A DNA stretch of 64,000 bases from Avibacterium sp. 20-132 (GTDB lineage: Bacteria > Pseudomonadota > Gammaproteobacteria > Enterobacterales > Pasteurellaceae), in NCBI RefSeq assembly GCF_023611925.1, contig NZ_CP091456.1, positions 1,964,001 through 2,028,000 of the forward strand, written 5' to 3'. The position numbers and the translations under genes were made by a program. The notes below the pieces were generated by a model. It had not been told where the DNA came from, searched no databases, and saw only the letters and a list, made by a program, of their open reading frames with translations. Each line of letters opens with the position of its first letter. The first letter of the stretch is position 1. This document shows, piece by piece, positions 42,782-52,240 of this stretch.

Positions 42782-42822
42782 AAACAGCCTATTTCTTACA
42801 AACCAGAAATAGGCTGTTTTTT
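42782..42822 (+). terminator. Terminator after cysteine desulfidase gene
   Basis: aaacagcctatttc and gaaatagg ctgttt form a 14-pair stem with a 10-base loop and a T run. Confidence 0.85.
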
Positions 42823-42932
42823 ATCTTCATTTTTTATGAGAATCACTTGTGAATCTATGCCCATACTATAAATTTTCTTAATGGTAAAAACACCTTTTCT
42901 AATAATAGGTATCGCTATTTTTCCTCGTTTTA

Positions 42933-42938
42933 TATAAT
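42933..42938 (+). promoter_or_regulatory. Possible -10 box for soluble PQQ dehydrogenase gene
   Basis: TATAAT 43 bp upstream of the start; the -35 is poor. Nothing else recognisable in 42823-42980. Confidence 0.35.
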
Positions 42939-42980
42939 CCGCTCGCTTTTTAACATCAAGAAGAACAATAGGAGAATAGA

Positions 42981-44369
42981 ATGAAAAAACTAGCATTTGC
43001 TGGTGCATTATTTGTATTTGCGACAACTAGCGTAAATGCCATTGATGTGGTGAGTAAAGATGGGAAGGTGGATTTTGGTTCACATTTTGAAGCAACAGTA
43101 TTAACCGATAAGGTTGATGGCGGTTGGGAGATGATCTGGGGGCCGAAAGAGCAACTTTGGCTAACGGAACGTGCAGGCAGAAATATCGTGAGCATTGATC
43201 CCAAAACGGGCGAGAAAACCGTGTTGTATCATTTTGCCAATGCCTATGAAAAATTCCCACATCAAGGCGTGTTAGGGTTAGCCTTAGATCCAAATTTTGA
43301 TGCAGGTGAACCTTATGCTTATGCGGCTTATACTTATGTGGATGGCGAGAAAAAATTCGCCCGTATTGTACGTTTAACCTATGATGGGAAAGTCAACAAA
43401 TTAGGTGATGAGAAAATTGTCATTGACCATATTATTGCAGGTGTCGATCACAATGCTGGACGCATTAAATTTGGCCCAGATGGCAAACTTTATTACACCA
43501 CGGGCGATTTAGGCTATAACCAAGGTAAACACGTTTGCGATGAAATTACTTCACAAAAATTGCCGACAGCAGAACAGGTGAAAAATCACGACTACCAAGC
43601 TTATAACGGAAAAACCTTGCGTCTTAACAAAGATGGCTCAATTCCCGATGATAACCCTATCATTAAAGGGGTGAAAAGCCACGTTTATACCTACGGACAC
43701 CGTAATCCACAAGGTTTAGTATGGGTAGGAAATCATCTTTATAGTACAGAACAAGGCCCTTCAAGCGATGATGAATTGAACAAACTTGAAGCAGGTGGAA
43801 ATTATGGCTGGCCACACGTTGCGGGATTTAAAGATGATTTAGCTTATGTTTATGCAAATTATTCTGCTGCGGTAAATTGCCCGAGCGTGAAATATGATCC
43901 CAATGTGATTCCTGAAGGCGTGCCAACACAAAAAGAAACGGATTACAAAGAACCTGTGATTGATCCTGTCAAAACGTTCTTCACGGTGAATAATGACTAC
44001 AATTACACTAACGCCACTTGTGGAAAACTGGCTTATATTTGCTGGCCAACAATTGCACCGGGTAATGCGGTATATTATCCGAAAGATGGCGTTATTCCAG
44101 AGTTCCGTAATTCATTATTATTAGCAACCTATAAGAGTGGGGCAATCTATCAAGTCAAAATGAATGAAGATGCGAGTAATGTGCAAGGGGATACGGCAAA
44201 ATATTTCACCAGTGCAAACCGTTATCGCAATGCTTTAGTTAGCCCAGATACCCGAAAAATTTATGTGGTAACAGATAATATGGGAAATGGCCGTCAATTA
44301 GATGACACGCCAACTTCAAAAATGGCAAATCCCGGTTCAATTATTGTCTTTGAATATATGGGGCAATAA
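42981..44369 (+). CDS. Soluble PQQ-dependent glucose dehydrogenase (GdhB-type)
   Basis: A 462-residue secreted enzyme that oxidises glucose or other aldoses with PQQ and calcium. A signal peptide MKKLAFAGALFVFATTSVNA precedes cleavage near 20. Catalytic His157 lies in GVDHNAGRIKFGPDG, and Arg241 in YGHRNPQGLVW. The calcium and PQQ pocket segments QGPSSDDELNKLEAGGNYGWP and DDLAYVYANYSAAVNC follow, closely like the Acinetobacter calcoaceticus enzyme as I recall it. PQQ synthesis genes are not present here, so cofactor must come from elsewhere or outside. The ATG has AGGAG upstream. Confidence 0.88.
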   Translation: MKKLAFAGALFVFATTSVNAIDVVSKDGKVDFGSHFEATVLTDKVDGGWEMIWGPKEQLWLTERAGRNIVSIDPKTGEKTVLYHFANAYEKFPHQGVLGLALDPNFDAGEPYAYAAYTYVDGEKKFARIVRLTYDGKVNKLGDEKIVIDHIIAGVDHNAGRIKFGPDGKLYYTTGDLGYNQGKHVCDEITSQKLPTAEQVKNHDYQAYNGKTLRLNKDGSIPDDNPIIKGVKSHVYTYGHRNPQGLVWVGNHLYSTEQGPSSDDELNKLEAGGNYGWPHVAGFKDDLAYVYANYSAAVNCPSVKYDPNVIPEGVPTQKETDYKEPVIDPVKTFFTVNNDYNYTNATCGKLAYICWPTIAPGNAVYYPKDGVIPEFRNSLLLATYKSGAIYQVKMNEDASNVQGDTAKYFTSANRYRNALVSPDTRKIYVVTDNMGNGRQLDDTPTSKMANPGSIIVFEYMGQ

Positions 44370-44372
44370 TGG

Positions 44373-44420
44373 CTGATCTGCACCTCAAATTAGGTGTCCA
44401 GTTTTTCGAGTACAGATCAG
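44373..44420. repeat. 48-bp element with terminal inverted repeats
   Basis: ctgatctg and cagatcag frame an element 48 bp long that holds an inner cacct...aggtg hairpin. It begins 3 bp after the gdh stop. The sequence resembles fused ends of IS3/IS150-group elements, but no transposase is attached. Confidence 0.5.
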
Positions 44421-44436
44421 ACTGTGGTTAAATAGT

Positions 44437-44467
44437 AAAAGTGCGGTGATTTTTCACCACACTTTTT
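44437..44467. terminator. Uptake-sequence hairpin between gdh and yciU
   Basis: aaaagtgcggtga and tcaccacactttt, T-rich both sides. One base of the second uptake word has changed, but the stem is kept as a G-U or mismatch. Confidence 0.78.
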
Positions 44468-44474
44468 ATCGGGA

Positions 44475-44798
44475 TTATTTTTTCCAAATAATATGATATT
44501 GACGATCTTCTTCTTGGTGGGAAATGAGGAACTTGGCAAAAATATCGTCCATTTCATCTTGTGCATTGACTAAGCCGATCCAAACTTCAGCATATTCGTC
44601 AGGATCAATCAATACGCCGATTTCTTCTTCCCAATCTTCTGCCGTTTCGACAAATTCAACCGCACCGCGTTCTTCAAATTGTAAATTGAAGAGAACAATA
44701 TCCGCAGGATCAAGGTTCTCTCCGGCCATTTCAAGGAAGATGTCATAGGCAATATCAATAGCCGTATCAGGATCGAGTTTTTTTATTTGTTCTGTCAT
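44475..44798 (-). CDS. yciU: DNA-mimic protein of the YciU/DUF440 family
   Basis: A 107-residue very acidic protein nearly identical, from memory, to H. influenzae HI1450, whose structure shows a DNA-like charge surface and which binds HU. Key pieces are [35 protein letters not shown] and [23 protein letters not shown] 44798 is chosen; a frame reaching 44834 adds 12 residues not found in the family. Alone, terminated on both sides by uptake-sequence hairpins. Confidence 0.9.
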   Translation of the reverse strand: MTEQIKKLDPDTAIDIAYDIFLEMAGENLDPADIVLFNLQFEERGAVEFVETAEDWEEEIGVLIDPDEYAEVWIGLVNAQDEMDDIFAKFLISHQEEDRQYHIIWKK

Positions 44799-44856
44799 TG
44801 GTTTTTTTATTTGTTTGAAAAGAGTGCGTATCATAGCATAAGAATAATCAGGAAAG

Positions 44857-44887
44857 AAAAAGTGCGGTAATTTTTTACCGCACTTTG
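44857..44887. terminator. Uptake-sequence hairpin terminator after ppc
   Basis: aaaaagtgcggtaa and ttaccgcactttg around a 4-base loop; ends the minus-strand ppc gene. Confidence 0.85.
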
Positions 44888-44915
44888 CCTTTTATCTTTT
44901 GGGCGATACTTGCGT

Positions 44916-47555
44916 TTAACCAGTATTACGCATTCCAGCGGCAATACCTGTAATGGTGATCATCAAGGCTTGCTCAACATCAGGATTTGGGTTTTCAGGA
45001 TTTTCACGCAAACGGCGTAATAATTCCACTTGTAATAAGTTGAGTGGATCAGTGTAAATATTACGCAAAGCGATAGATTCTGCAATCCAAGGGAGATCGG
45101 ACATTAATTGATCTTCGTGCGATAAAGAGAGAATTGTTTGAATATCAGCGTTTAATTGTTCGCGTAAAGATTGCCCTAAATACCATAATTCAGGTTTCAC
45201 AAGATGTTGATCATAGTGTTCAGAAAGCCAAGTATCGGTTTTACTGAACACCATTTCTAACATACCAATCCGAGTTGAGAAAAATGGCCATTGTTTACAC
45301 ATTTCTTCAATAATATTGCCTTTACCTTGCTCAATAGCAAGCCGCACTGAAGCCCCTGCACCAAGCCAAGCAGGTAGCATTAAGCGGTTTTGCATCCAAG
45401 CGAAAATCCAAGGAATCGCACGCAGACTTTCCACGCCTCCATTAGGATTGCGTTTCGCCGGGCGTGAACCCAATGGTAATTTTGATAGTTCTTGTTCTGG
45501 TGTCGCAGAGCGGAAATATGGCACAAAATCTTTATCGCCACGCACCACGCGACGATAAATATCGCAAGATGTGCGAGAAAGCTCATCCATTACTTCACGC
45601 CAAGCCGTTTTAGGTTCTGGTGGGGGTAATAAATTGGCTTCTAAAATAGCACTTGCGTAAAGATCTAAACTGCCTACTGCCACCGCAGAGAGACCAAGTT
45701 TAAAGCGGATCATTTCTCCTTGTTCGGTTACACGTAAACCATTTTTTAATGAACGTGGCGGTTGAGAAAGAAGTGCCGCGTGTGCAGGTGCGCCCCCTCG
45801 TCCAATAGTACCACCACGCCCGTGGAATAGGGTAAGTTCGATGCCTAATTCTTCACATAAATTCACGAGTTGTTCTTGCGCACGATATTGCGCCCAAGAA
45901 GCGGCCATCATTCCCGCATCTTTTGCACTGTCGGAATAGCCAATCATCACCATTTGTTTATTATTGATGACCCCACGATACCAGCCGATATTGAATAATT
46001 GACGCATCACCTCTTCGGAGGCGTCTAAATCATCTAATGTTTCAAATAACGGTACAACAGGTAAGTGGTAAGGTACGCCAGCTTCTTTTAGCAATAAATG
46101 CACGGCAAGCACATCGGAAGCGGTACGCGCCATTGAAATAATATAGCAAGAAATCACGCCTTCGGATTGTTCTGCAATCACTTTACAGGTATCTAGCACT
46201 TCTTGCGTTTCTGCAGAAGGTTGCCAATCGCGCGGTAAGAGTGGACGGCGTGAACTGAGTTCACGAATTAAGAAAGCTTGTTTGTCATCTTCTGTCCATT
46301 GTGAATAATCACCTAAACCAATATAACGGGTGATTTCCGCAATGGCATCGCTATGTCTTGTGCTTTCTTGGCGAATATCAAGGCGAGAAAGCGATAAGCC
46401 AAAGCAACGAATACGGCGTAAGCAATCAAGTAATGCCCCATTTGCAATAATTCGCATACCACATTGATGGAGAGATTGATAGCAGTCATAAAGTGGTTCC
46501 CAAAGCTGTTCATCATCAGTTAAACATTCTTCTGACGCAACAGCAGGGATTTTGCCTTCTAGTTGATCGCCATAATAGGCCACCGTTTTGATCAATTTGC
46601 TACGCAATTGTTTGATGACAAAGCGATAAGGCTCTAAGTGATCGCCATATTTAGCGCGAAATTCAGGCGTACATTGAATTACAGAAAGTTCATCGGCTAA
46701 GGCTTTGATATCTTCTAAAAATAACTCAGCTGCTTTCCAGCGATTCATTAGTAACACTTGGCGAGTCGTTTGGGCAGTCACAAATGGGTTACCATCACGA
46801 TCTCCACCCATCCAAGAAGAAAAACGTACTGGAGCAAGATCCACTGGCAATTGCACCGCAAAGTTTTTTTCTAAATGAAAATTAAATAGGCGACAAAATT
46901 CTGGCACCGCTTTCCATAGGCTATTTTCAATCACTGCCATTCCTGCTTTGGCTTCATCAACAGGGGTTGGGCGTTGGGTACGAATTTCATTCGTATGCCA
47001 AGCGAGGGCAATAAGTTGCATTAAACGGCGTTTAAGTTTGGTGGTTTCGGCTTCGGTTAAATCATCGTGTTCTAAACGGCTTAAGCAGCGGTTGATTTCG
47101 ACGTGCTTATGCCCGAGTGAACGGCGTGTTACCTCGGTTGGGTGAGCGGTAAGCACCAATTCAATAATCAGTTTTTGTACCGCATCAAGGACTTTCTCAA
47201 CAGGAACATTTTGTACTTTTAAACGTTGAAATAAGGCTTCTAACGTGCGATCGGAAGATTCTTGGTCAATATGCTGACGAGAAATTGTTTGGTATTGTTC
47301 AGCAATATTGGTTAAGTTCAAAAAATGGCTGAAGGCTCTCGCGACAGGAATAATGTTTTCGTCAGAAATTGTCGCGAGGGTATCAAGTAGCTGCTGGCGT
47401 GCTTTTTCATCACCCGCACGGGAATTGCGTGATAACACACGAATATTTTCAATTAAGTCAAGAATATCACTACCTTGTGCATCACTAATGGTTTCGCCCA
47501 AGAAATGCCCAAGCATATTGATGTTGTTACGCAGTGTTGTGTATTGTTGGATCAT
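44916..47555 (-). CDS. ppc: Phosphoenolpyruvate carboxylase
   Basis: Carboxylates phosphoenolpyruvate to oxaloacetate, the main anaplerotic entry for the reductive TCA branch. Active-site motifs are [33 protein letters not shown] and the glycine-rich [20 protein letters not shown] region. From ATG 47555 the protein is 879 residues, normal; GTG 47561 is an in-frame alternative but the GAGGTG ribosome site is best spaced for 47555. Divergent neighbour purR is separated by a terminator. Confidence 0.96.
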   Translation of the reverse strand: MIQQYTTLRNNINMLGHFLGETISDAQGSDILDLIENIRVLSRNSRAGDEKARQQLLDTLATISDENIIPVARAFSHFLNLTNIAEQYQTISRQHIDQESSDRTLEALFQRLKVQNVPVEKVLDAVQKLIIELVLTAHPTEVTRRSLGHKHVEINRCLSRLEHDDLTEAETTKLKRRLMQLIALAWHTNEIRTQRPTPVDEAKAGMAVIENSLWKAVPEFCRLFNFHLEKNFAVQLPVDLAPVRFSSWMGGDRDGNPFVTAQTTRQVLLMNRWKAAELFLEDIKALADELSVIQCTPEFRAKYGDHLEPYRFVIKQLRSKLIKTVAYYGDQLEGKIPAVASEECLTDDEQLWEPLYDCYQSLHQCGMRIIANGALLDCLRRIRCFGLSLSRLDIRQESTRHSDAIAEITRYIGLGDYSQWTEDDKQAFLIRELSSRRPLLPRDWQPSAETQEVLDTCKVIAEQSEGVISCYIISMARTASDVLAVHLLLKEAGVPYHLPVVPLFETLDDLDASEEVMRQLFNIGWYRGVINNKQMVMIGYSDSAKDAGMMAASWAQYRAQEQLVNLCEELGIELTLFHGRGGTIGRGGAPAHAALLSQPPRSLKNGLRVTEQGEMIRFKLGLSAVAVGSLDLYASAILEANLLPPPEPKTAWREVMDELSRTSCDIYRRVVRGDKDFVPYFRSATPEQELSKLPLGSRPAKRNPNGGVESLRAIPWIFAWMQNRLMLPAWLGAGASVRLAIEQGKGNIIEEMCKQWPFFSTRIGMLEMVFSKTDTWLSEHYDQHLVKPELWYLGQSLREQLNADIQTILSLSHEDQLMSDLPWIAESIALRNIYTDPLNLLQVELLRRLRENPENPNPDVEQALMITITGIAAGMRNTG

Positions 47556-47737
47556 AAGCACCTCACAAAAAAATAAATTCGTTTTCTGTGATAGATATAA
47601 TCAAAAATAGGGAGAAAGGTCAATTATTTAAAAGATAAAAAATAATATAAATCAAAAGTGTGGTGGTTTTTTTATGAATTTTTTATCTTTTTTTATATGA
47701 AATCTAATAATGTTAGTAATTTGTTAAAATTTAGTCT

Positions 47738-47766
47738 AAAAAATTGCCCGTTATAGTAACGGGCAG
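47738..47766 (-). terminator. Terminator after purR
   Basis: On the minus strand, tgcccgtta and taacgggca with a 3-base loop, followed by a run of T. Confidence 0.85.
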
Positions 47767-47774
47767 GAGATGAA

Positions 47775-48776
47775 TTATAACTGTTTAACTGAACTGCGAA
47801 CGACTAATTCAGGGTGCATTTCGATAATTTGGTGCTGACCTGATTTATCACTAATGCGTTGGAATAATAAATTCACCGCTTGTGCGCCTAAACGAGATTT
47901 AGACTGGTGTATTGTGGTAAGTGGCGGTGAATAAAAACGCGAGGCGTGAATATTGTCATAGCCAATAATAGAAATATCATCAGGCACTTTCAGTCCTTTT
48001 TCTCCAATGGCAGAGATTGCACCTAATGCCATTACATCATTGCAACAGAATACCGCGCTAGGTAAGTGTGCTTGCTTTAAGATTTTATTCATACATTCAT
48101 AGCCATCTTCTGGCTCAAAAAAACCTTCCATTACCCAATCGGGATTAATTGGCAAATTAGCCTCTGTCATTGCTTTAACAAAACCTTCATAACGTGTTTT
48201 AGCCGTGGTTTTAATTAATTCACCTGCAATGATACCAATGGCTTTATGCCCATTATCAATCAGATATTTGGTTGCCATATAGCCACCTTCAAAGCTGTTG
48301 TCTTGAATAATATCTGTATTTTGATTATTTGGTCCCCAATCCATTACTACCATTGGAATATCGGTGAAATTTGCCAGCAGATCGAGGGAATCTTGCGTGT
48401 ATTCTGCACACATCACTAACACCCCATCTACGCGTTTTTTAGCAAGCATTTCAAGGTGATTTTTAATTTTTTCTGGTTCATTTTGGGTATTGCATAAAAA
48501 TAATGAATAGCCTTGGCGATAGCAATGCTCTTCAACGGCGTGAATAATTTCAGCAAAATAAGGGGCTTCACTGGTGGTTACGATCATACCAATTGATTTT
48601 GTGGTATTGACTTTCAAACTTCTCGCTACTGCACTGGGTGAATAATTGAGTGCTTGAATCGCCTCGCGTACTTGCTTTTCTGTTTCAGGTGCAACAAAGC
48701 GCGTTTTATTAATTACGTGGGATACCGTCGTGGTGGACACGCCCGCCATTTTTGCCACATCTTTAATTGTTGCCAT
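47775..48776 (-). CDS. purR: Purine repressor PurR, LacI family
   Basis: Represses purine synthesis genes with hypoxanthine or guanine as corepressor. The 333-residue protein has helix-turn-helix [19 protein letters not shown] at the N-terminus, hinge [12 protein letters not shown], and the PurR effector motifs [13 protein letters not shown] and [10 protein letters not shown]. Near identity to E. coli PurR in these blocks separates it from GntR and Cra elsewhere in the window. Its promoter lies in the 172 bp shared with the small gene at 48949. Confidence 0.94.
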   Translation of the reverse strand: MATIKDVAKMAGVSTTTVSHVINKTRFVAPETEKQVREAIQALNYSPSAVARSLKVNTTKSIGMIVTTSEAPYFAEIIHAVEEHCYRQGYSLFLCNTQNEPEKIKNHLEMLAKKRVDGVLVMCAEYTQDSLDLLANFTDIPMVVMDWGPNNQNTDIIQDNSFEGGYMATKYLIDNGHKAIGIIAGELIKTTAKTRYEGFVKAMTEANLPINPDWVMEGFFEPEDGYECMNKILKQAHLPSAVFCCNDVMALGAISAIGEKGLKVPDDISIIGYDNIHASRFYSPPLTTIHQSKSRLGAQAVNLLFQRISDKSGQHQIIEMHPELVVRSSVKQL

Positions 48777-48905
48777 AATTCCTCCGAAAAAATTTTGGCT
48801 ATTATAAAGGGCGAAATCGAATTGTTAAGGGTTATTGCGAAAAAATTTGCACTTCATCACAGCTTTTTCCTGTTTACTTAAGAAAGTTTCTTTTTTTCAC
48901 AATTT

Positions 48906-48914
48906 TGCTATAAT
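48906..48914 (+). promoter_or_regulatory. Extended -10 promoter of the small membrane peptide gene
   Basis: TGCTATAAT 34 bp upstream of the start, the same extended -10 pattern as before cra. Confidence 0.55.
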
Positions 48915-48948
48915 CCCGACAAGTTTTATCAACTTTTAGGAGTAAATT

Positions 48949-49029
48949 ATGGGTACATTTGGTTATGCAATGATGATGGTTGTGCTATCTTTAGGCGTGA
49001 TCCTAACGCTTGCCTCATCAATTTTTTAA
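48949..49029 (+). CDS. 26-residue membrane peptide, possibly YnhF-like
   Basis: ATG 48949 to TAA 49027-49029 encodes MGTFGYAMMMVVLSLGVILT and six more residues: almost entirely hydrophobic, one membrane helix. TAGGAG (48937-48942) is a good ribosome site, an extended -10 lies upstream and a strong terminator directly follows, so it is very likely a real transcript. The short size, composition and the neighbour purR resemble YnhF of enterobacteria, a small stress-related membrane protein, but sequence is too short to be sure. Function unknown. Confidence 0.65.
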   Translation: MGTFGYAMMMVVLSLGVILTLASSIF

Positions 49030-49045
49030 TGAGTTGATTTAAAAG

Positions 49046-49079
49046 AAAAAGCTAAGTTTAGAAAACTTAGCTTTTTTTA
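49046..49079 (+). terminator. Terminator after small membrane peptide gene
   Basis: aaaaagctaagttt and aaacttagcttttt with a tight loop and a T run. Confidence 0.88.
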
Positions 49080-49181
49080 TAACGCATTGTTTTTATAAAA
49101 GTTCCTTAGGTAAAGAGAACTCACCTTAGTGAGTTTCCAGTTCCTAAATTAAATTGAAAATAAAGCTAAACAAGTAATAGA

Positions 49182-49784
49182 TTAAAGTTTATCTGCGTTT
49201 TGTTTTAAGTATTTTGCAACGCCTTCAGGGCTGCCGGTCATTCCTTCTTTGCCTTTTTCCCATTGTGCTGGGCAAACTTCACCGTGTTCTTCGTGGAATT
49301 GTAACGCATCAACCATACGGATCATTTCGTCAATGTTACGACCAAGTGGAAGATCGTTTACAACTTGGTGACGAACAACGCCATCTTTGTCAATTAAGAA
49401 TGAAGCACGAAGTGCAACGCCTGCTTCAGGGTGTTCAATACCGTATGCTTGAGCAATCTCGTGTTTAACGTCAGCAACCATTGCAAATTGAACTTCACCG
49501 ATACCGCCTGCATCAACAGAGGTTTTACGCCACGCATTGTGAGTGAATTGAGAGTCAATAGAAACACCAACCACTTCAACACCACGGTTTTTGAATTCTT
49601 GATAACGGTGATCGAATGCGATGATTTCAGATGGACATACAAAAGTGAAATCTAAAGGCCAGAAGAAGATAACTGCTGGTTTACCTTCGATGTGTTTTTT
49701 TAAGTTAAAATTATCAACAATTTCACCGTTGCCTAATACAGCGGATGCAGTAAAATCTGGTGCTTGACGAGTTACTAATACCAT
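49182..49784 (-). CDS. 2-Cys peroxiredoxin (AhpC/Tsa family)
   Basis: Reduces hydrogen peroxide and organic peroxides. A 200-residue typical 2-Cys peroxiredoxin: peroxidatic Cys50 in DFTFVCPSEI and resolving Cys171 in GEVCPAQWEKG. VSIDSQFTHNAW is the family's second motif. The C-terminal tail KYLKQNADKL lacks the hyperoxidation-sensitive YF end, so it should be robust. No dedicated reductase gene (AhpF) lies beside it; thioredoxin is a likely partner. Divergent from metC. The 3' flank 49080-49181 has no gene. Confidence 0.9.
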   Translation of the reverse strand: MVLVTRQAPDFTASAVLGNGEIVDNFNLKKHIEGKPAVIFFWPLDFTFVCPSEIIAFDHRYQEFKNRGVEVVGVSIDSQFTHNAWRKTSVDAGGIGEVQFAMVADVKHEIAQAYGIEHPEAGVALRASFLIDKDGVVRHQVVNDLPLGRNIDEMIRMVDALQFHEEHGEVCPAQWEKGKEGMTGSPEGVAKYLKQNADKL

Positions 49785-49941
49785 AGTAAAAATCTCCTAT
49801 AAAAATTAATGATAGATATGCTTAAACAACAATAAGCGTAAATCAGGAAATATTCTAAAGAAAAGCACCGCACTTGAATAACTGTTTTTATCTATTAAAT
49901 TGATTATTTTTACCTAAATTTAATAAAAGTAAGGAAAATGT

Positions 49942-51135
49942 ATGAAAGCAAATACTACATCGAACACCACCTTTGTCCACGCTGGACGCAAAAAGAGAAT
50001 GACGCAAGGCAGTGTGAATCCTGTGATTCAGCGTGCCTCTTCTTTAGTTTTTGATTGCTTAGCGGATAAAAAAGAAGCCGGCAAAAACCTCACTAAAGGC
50101 GCATTATATTATGGACGTCGCGGTACGCTCACTCATTTTGCCTTGCAAGATTTAATGTGTGAATTAGAAGGTGGGGCAGGCTGTTATCTTTACCCTTGTG
50201 GGGCTGCTGCGGTAACCAATACCATTCTTTCTTTTGTGGCAACTGGTGATCATATTTTGATGACAGGTGCGGCTTATGAGCCAACTCAAGTGTTCTGCAA
50301 CGTAATTTTGCAAAAAATGGGGGTAAGTACCACCTATTATGATCCGCTGATGGGGGCTGAAATTGCCAACTTAATGCAGCCAAATACTAAAGTGGTGTTC
50401 TTAGAATCGCCAAGCTCACTGACAATGGAAGTGCCTGATATTCCTGCGATTGTAAAAGCTGTGCGTGCGGTTAATCCTGATGTCGTGATTATGATTGATA
50501 ATACTTGGGCGGCGGGCGTGTTATTTAAGGCGCTGGAACACGATATTGATATTTCTATCCAAGCGGGGACGAAATATTTAGTAGGGCATTCTGATGCAAT
50601 GATCGGCACTGCGGTATCTAACGCCCGTTGTTGGGATAAATTGCGTGAACATTCTTATTTAATGGGGCAAATGGTGGATGCAGATACCGCCTATGTTACC
50701 GCACGGGGTATTCGTACCTTAGCGGTTCGCCTAAAACAACATCAAGAAAACAGCATAAAAGTTGCGCAATGGTTAGCTCAACAGCCTGAAGTAAAAGCGG
50801 TCTATCACCCAGCTTTAGCAAGCTGTCCGGGACACGAAAACTTTAAGCGTGATTTCACGGGTGCCAGCGGGTTATTTTCTTTTGAACTAAAAGAGAAATT
50901 AACACAAGAACAATTAGAACGCTTTATGGATCATTTTGAACTGTTTTCAATGGCGTATTCTTGGGGAGGATTTGAGTCATTAATTTTATATAATCAACCA
51001 GAAGAGATTGCTAAAATTCGCCCTAATATTGATAGAAAACTGACTGGCACATTAATCCGTGTGCATATTGGTTTTGAAGAAGTTGAAGATTTAATCGCTG
51101 ATTTGAAAGCGGGCTTTGAACGTTTGAAAGGTTAA
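49942..51135 (+). CDS. metC: Cystathionine beta-lyase MetC
   Basis: PLP enzyme that splits cystathionine into homocysteine, pyruvate and ammonia in methionine synthesis. Lys211 in [14 protein letters not shown] binds PLP; Asp186 in [15 protein letters not shown] holds its ring nitrogen. MetC-specific features are [14 protein letters not shown] and [12 protein letters not shown] near the end. Length 397. No clear met box is visible in its promoter, unlike metX. A strong terminator follows. Confidence 0.92.
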   Translation: MKANTTSNTTFVHAGRKKRMTQGSVNPVIQRASSLVFDCLADKKEAGKNLTKGALYYGRRGTLTHFALQDLMCELEGGAGCYLYPCGAAAVTNTILSFVATGDHILMTGAAYEPTQVFCNVILQKMGVSTTYYDPLMGAEIANLMQPNTKVVFLESPSSLTMEVPDIPAIVKAVRAVNPDVVIMIDNTWAAGVLFKALEHDIDISIQAGTKYLVGHSDAMIGTAVSNARCWDKLREHSYLMGQMVDADTAYVTARGIRTLAVRLKQHQENSIKVAQWLAQQPEVKAVYHPALASCPGHENFKRDFTGASGLFSFELKEKLTQEQLERFMDHFELFSMAYSWGGFESLILYNQPEEIAKIRPNIDRKLTGTLIRVHIGFEEVEDLIADLKAGFERLKG

Positions 51136-51141
51136 AATGCC

Positions 51142-51173
51142 TGACCCCACATTAAAAGTGGGGTCATTTTTTT
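51142..51173 (+). terminator. Terminator after metC
   Basis: tgaccccac and gtggggtca with a 7-base loop and seven T. Confidence 0.92.
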
Positions 51174-51181
51174 GCGAAAAG

Positions 51182-52237
51182 TTAATTTTCTTTTTTCAAT
51201 TTAATTTCTTGCACCCATTTATTGACTAAGCGTTTGCCTTCTTCTGCCGAACCAAAACGGTCAAAATCAATATTGATCAGCTTCAAGGTTTTAGGATCAA
51301 CTGATTTGGGTGAAGCTTGCGCATTCACATTAGTTGGAATTTGATAAACCCCAGCCTCACGCCAAGGAATTTCTTGTGCCTCTTTAGATAATGCCCAATC
51401 TACAAATAATTTTGCGTTATCCAAGTTTCTTGCGCCTTTAATAATGCTTAATCCACCAAGGGAATAACTATCACCCTCACAAGGCAAAATGGCTTCCACT
51501 GGTGCGCCATTTTCTTTCTCGGTGGCATAACTATGCACGAACCCAACACTGACCGCACTTTCACCGCGTGCTAAATTACTGGTAACTTGATTGCTCTTCA
51601 TATATTGAGAAACATTTTTATCTAACTGTTTTAGATAGGCAAAGGCTTTTTCTTCACCGAGTAATTCAATCAGCGTAACAATCGCTGTATAAGTCGTGCC
51701 GGAAAGTTGAGGATCTGGTACTTGAATTCGTCCTTTTAAGCGGGGATCAAGCAAATCTTTCCAACATTTTGGATAGTCTTTAATGCCTAGCTCAGCAAAT
51801 TTTTCAGTATTTACACCAAAACCAAGTACGAGCATATATAAAATAGACGTCAGATCGCCTTTTTTATCTAACAATGCTTTAAATTGTGGCATTGTTTCAG
51901 CTTGCATTGGTGAACGATAAGGGCTGAGTAAACCCAGATCGCCAGCTTGATAATGTAATTCAATCGTACCGCCGTACCAAACATCCGCTTGCGGATTGTG
52001 TTGTTCTGCTTTTAACTTGGATAAGGTCGCCCCTGTACTATTACGTACAAATTGAGTTTGCACATGATACTTCTTACTAAAAGCCTGCGTGATTTTCTCA
52101 CAAGTCGTACTTTGCACACTACAATAGACGGTGAGCTTGCCTTCGGCCTGAACGGCATTGGAAAACAGCGTTGCCGAGCCTAAACAAAGTGCGGTGTAAA
52201 TTTTACTTAAATTTTTATTTAGAAAGTTCATTCTCAC
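51182..52237 (-). CDS. AfuA-type periplasmic substrate-binding protein, copy 1
   Basis: A 351-residue periplasmic protein of the iron/organophosphate ABC transporter binding family (AfuA/FbpA-like). A signal peptide ends at VQA near 31. CSVQSTTCEKITQAFSKKY is the family's N-terminal motif. The paralogue at 53408 matches it along most of the length, including EAILPCEGDSYSLGG, KLFVDWALSKEAQEIPWRE and TLKLINIDFDRFGSAEEGKR. It lacks permease and ATPase genes nearby. It begins 3 bp after the phosphoesterase gene, so the two share a transcript. Ligand unknown; sugar phosphates, iron and thiamine compounds are known for relatives. Confidence 0.85.
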   Translation of the reverse strand: MRMNFLNKNLSKIYTALCLGSATLFSNAVQAEGKLTVYCSVQSTTCEKITQAFSKKYHVQTQFVRNSTGATLSKLKAEQHNPQADVWYGGTIELHYQAGDLGLLSPYRSPMQAETMPQFKALLDKKGDLTSILYMLVLGFGVNTEKFAELGIKDYPKCWKDLLDPRLKGRIQVPDPQLSGTTYTAIVTLIELLGEEKAFAYLKQLDKNVSQYMKSNQVTSNLARGESAVSVGFVHSYATEKENGAPVEAILPCEGDSYSLGGLSIIKGARNLDNAKLFVDWALSKEAQEIPWREAGVYQIPTNVNAQASPKSVDPKTLKLINIDFDRFGSAEEGKRLVNKWVQEIKLKKEN

Positions 52238-52240
52238 GCC

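Noticed and set aside
42796..43026. Minus-strand frame of 76 codons with protein-like composition between the desulfidase and gdh genes
   Set aside because: It begins inside gdh, has no ribosome site and its end is part of the terminator hairpin; a decayed gene end is possible but unsupported.
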